A stretch of 5,935 bases of DNA, from positions 1 to 5,935 of the forward strand of contig VBMR01000066.1 in NCBI GenBank assembly GCA_005878325.1, given 5' to 3'. Below the pieces are notes generated by a model. That model did not search any database. It saw nothing but the letters and a program-made list of their open reading frames with translations, and was not told the origin of the DNA. A program made the position numbers and the translations under genes. This stretch comes from Methanobacteriota archaeon. Lineage in GTDB: Archaea > Thermoplasmatota > Thermoplasmata > RBG-16-68-12. Positions 5,573 to 5,935 of the stretch are shown piece by piece. Within the stretch, counting starts at the first letter, position 1. Each line of letters begins with the position of its first letter.

Positions 5573-5935
5573 TTGACGAACGTCGACGTGCCCTACGATG
5601 ACCTCGTCGACCTCCTCGGCAAGAGGCTGACGCTCGAGGAGTGCTTCGACCGGATCCTCTTCATGGGCGCGGGCCCCGAGGGCGTCCAGGACGACGTCAT
5701 GACGTTCGACGTGTTTCCGAATCGCCCGGACCTCTATTCGGTGGAGGGCATCGCCCGCGGCCTCCGCGGATTCCTGGGTCTCGAGATGGGCCTTCCCTCG
5801 TACGAGGTCCGCCCGGCCACCGTGGATTTCATCGTCCATGGGAACGTCGTTGACGTGCGACCCTTCGCCCTCGGCGGGGTCGTGCGGGGCCTCGAACTCG
5901 AGGAGCCCCTGCTCCGGTCCCTCGTCGAACTCCAG
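5573..5935 (+). CDS. pheT: Phenylalanyl-tRNA synthetase beta subunit, N-terminal part (3' end outside window)
   Basis: Beta subunit of the alpha2-beta2 enzyme that charges tRNA-Phe with phenylalanine. The 121 residues visible match the archaeal/eukaryotic-type N-terminus: TNVDVPYDDLVDLLGKRLT at the start, then the family block FPNRPDLYSVEGIARGLRGF (48-67), and RPFALGGVVRG with LLRSLVELQ at the right edge. The usual archaeal protein is about 550 residues, so roughly a fifth is present. The start is taken as TTG 5573: it gives the expected N-terminus, no ATG or GTG lies upstream in frame within the transcript, and the TATA box fits. GTG 5588 is an alternative but would trim the first conserved strand. 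No Shine-Dalgarno serves TTG 5573, in line with a leaderless message. Wobble bases are almost all G or C. No pheS is visible upstream. Confidence 0.93.
   Translation, partial: MTNVDVPYDDLVDLLGKRLTLEECFDRILFMGAGPEGVQDDVMTFDVFPNRPDLYSVEGIARGLRGFLGLEMGLPSYEVRPATVDFIVHGNVVDVRPFALGGVVRGLELEEPLLRSLVELQ

Noticed and set aside
5447..5573. T-box or amino-acid attenuator controlling pheT
   Set aside because: T-box leaders are bacterial, the TATA box lies downstream of the hairpins, and no leader peptide rich in phenylalanine codons is present.
4481..5839. Long minus-strand open frame opposite the PKD region and pheT start
   Set aside because: It spans two confidently assigned genes, a TATA box and the hairpin cluster, and its Arg/Asp/Gly-rich translation is typical of an antisense shadow.

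Overview
This 5.9 kb window looks like chromosomal DNA of a GC-rich archaeon. Three things point there: the pheT gene at the right edge is the archaeal type of phenylalanyl-tRNA synthetase beta subunit; AT-rich TATA-like boxes stand out of GC-rich DNA at spacings typical of archaeal promoters; and one gene encodes a CARDB/PKD surface protein of a kind common in archaea. An uncultured Thermoplasmatota-like lineage is my best guess, but that is inference. No mobile element, CRISPR array, tRNA or rRNA is visible.

Layout from left to right. (1) The 3' part of a branched-chain aminotransferase gene (ilvE, + strand, cut by the window start). (2) Convergent to it on the - strand, an AmtB-type ammonium transporter gene (amt). 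Its reading frame runs past the conserved C-terminus and antisense into ilvE. A clean perfect hairpin between the two genes suggests that the true end lies near 460-480. (3) Upstream of amt on the same strand, proC (pyrroline-5-carboxylate reductase), with a 3' hairpin; amt has its own TATA-like box and ribosome binding site. (4) A 346-base divergent intergenic region. (5) On the + strand, a 777-residue secreted, membrane-anchored protein made of a signal segment, seven HAF repeats (probably a seven-bladed beta-propeller), one CARDB domain, three PKD domains and a C-terminal transmembrane anchor. (6) A 126-base gap with a cluster of short hairpins followed by a strong TATA box. (7) The first 121 codons of pheT, apparently leaderless with a TTG start.

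The genes do not form one pathway operon. ilvE, amt and proC all concern nitrogen and amino acid metabolism (branched-chain transamination, ammonium uptake, proline synthesis), pheT is translation, and the large surface protein sits between them as its own transcription unit. Most of the window is ordinary housekeeping DNA. The surface protein, the disputed amt C-terminus and the structured 3' ends are the parts worth a second look.
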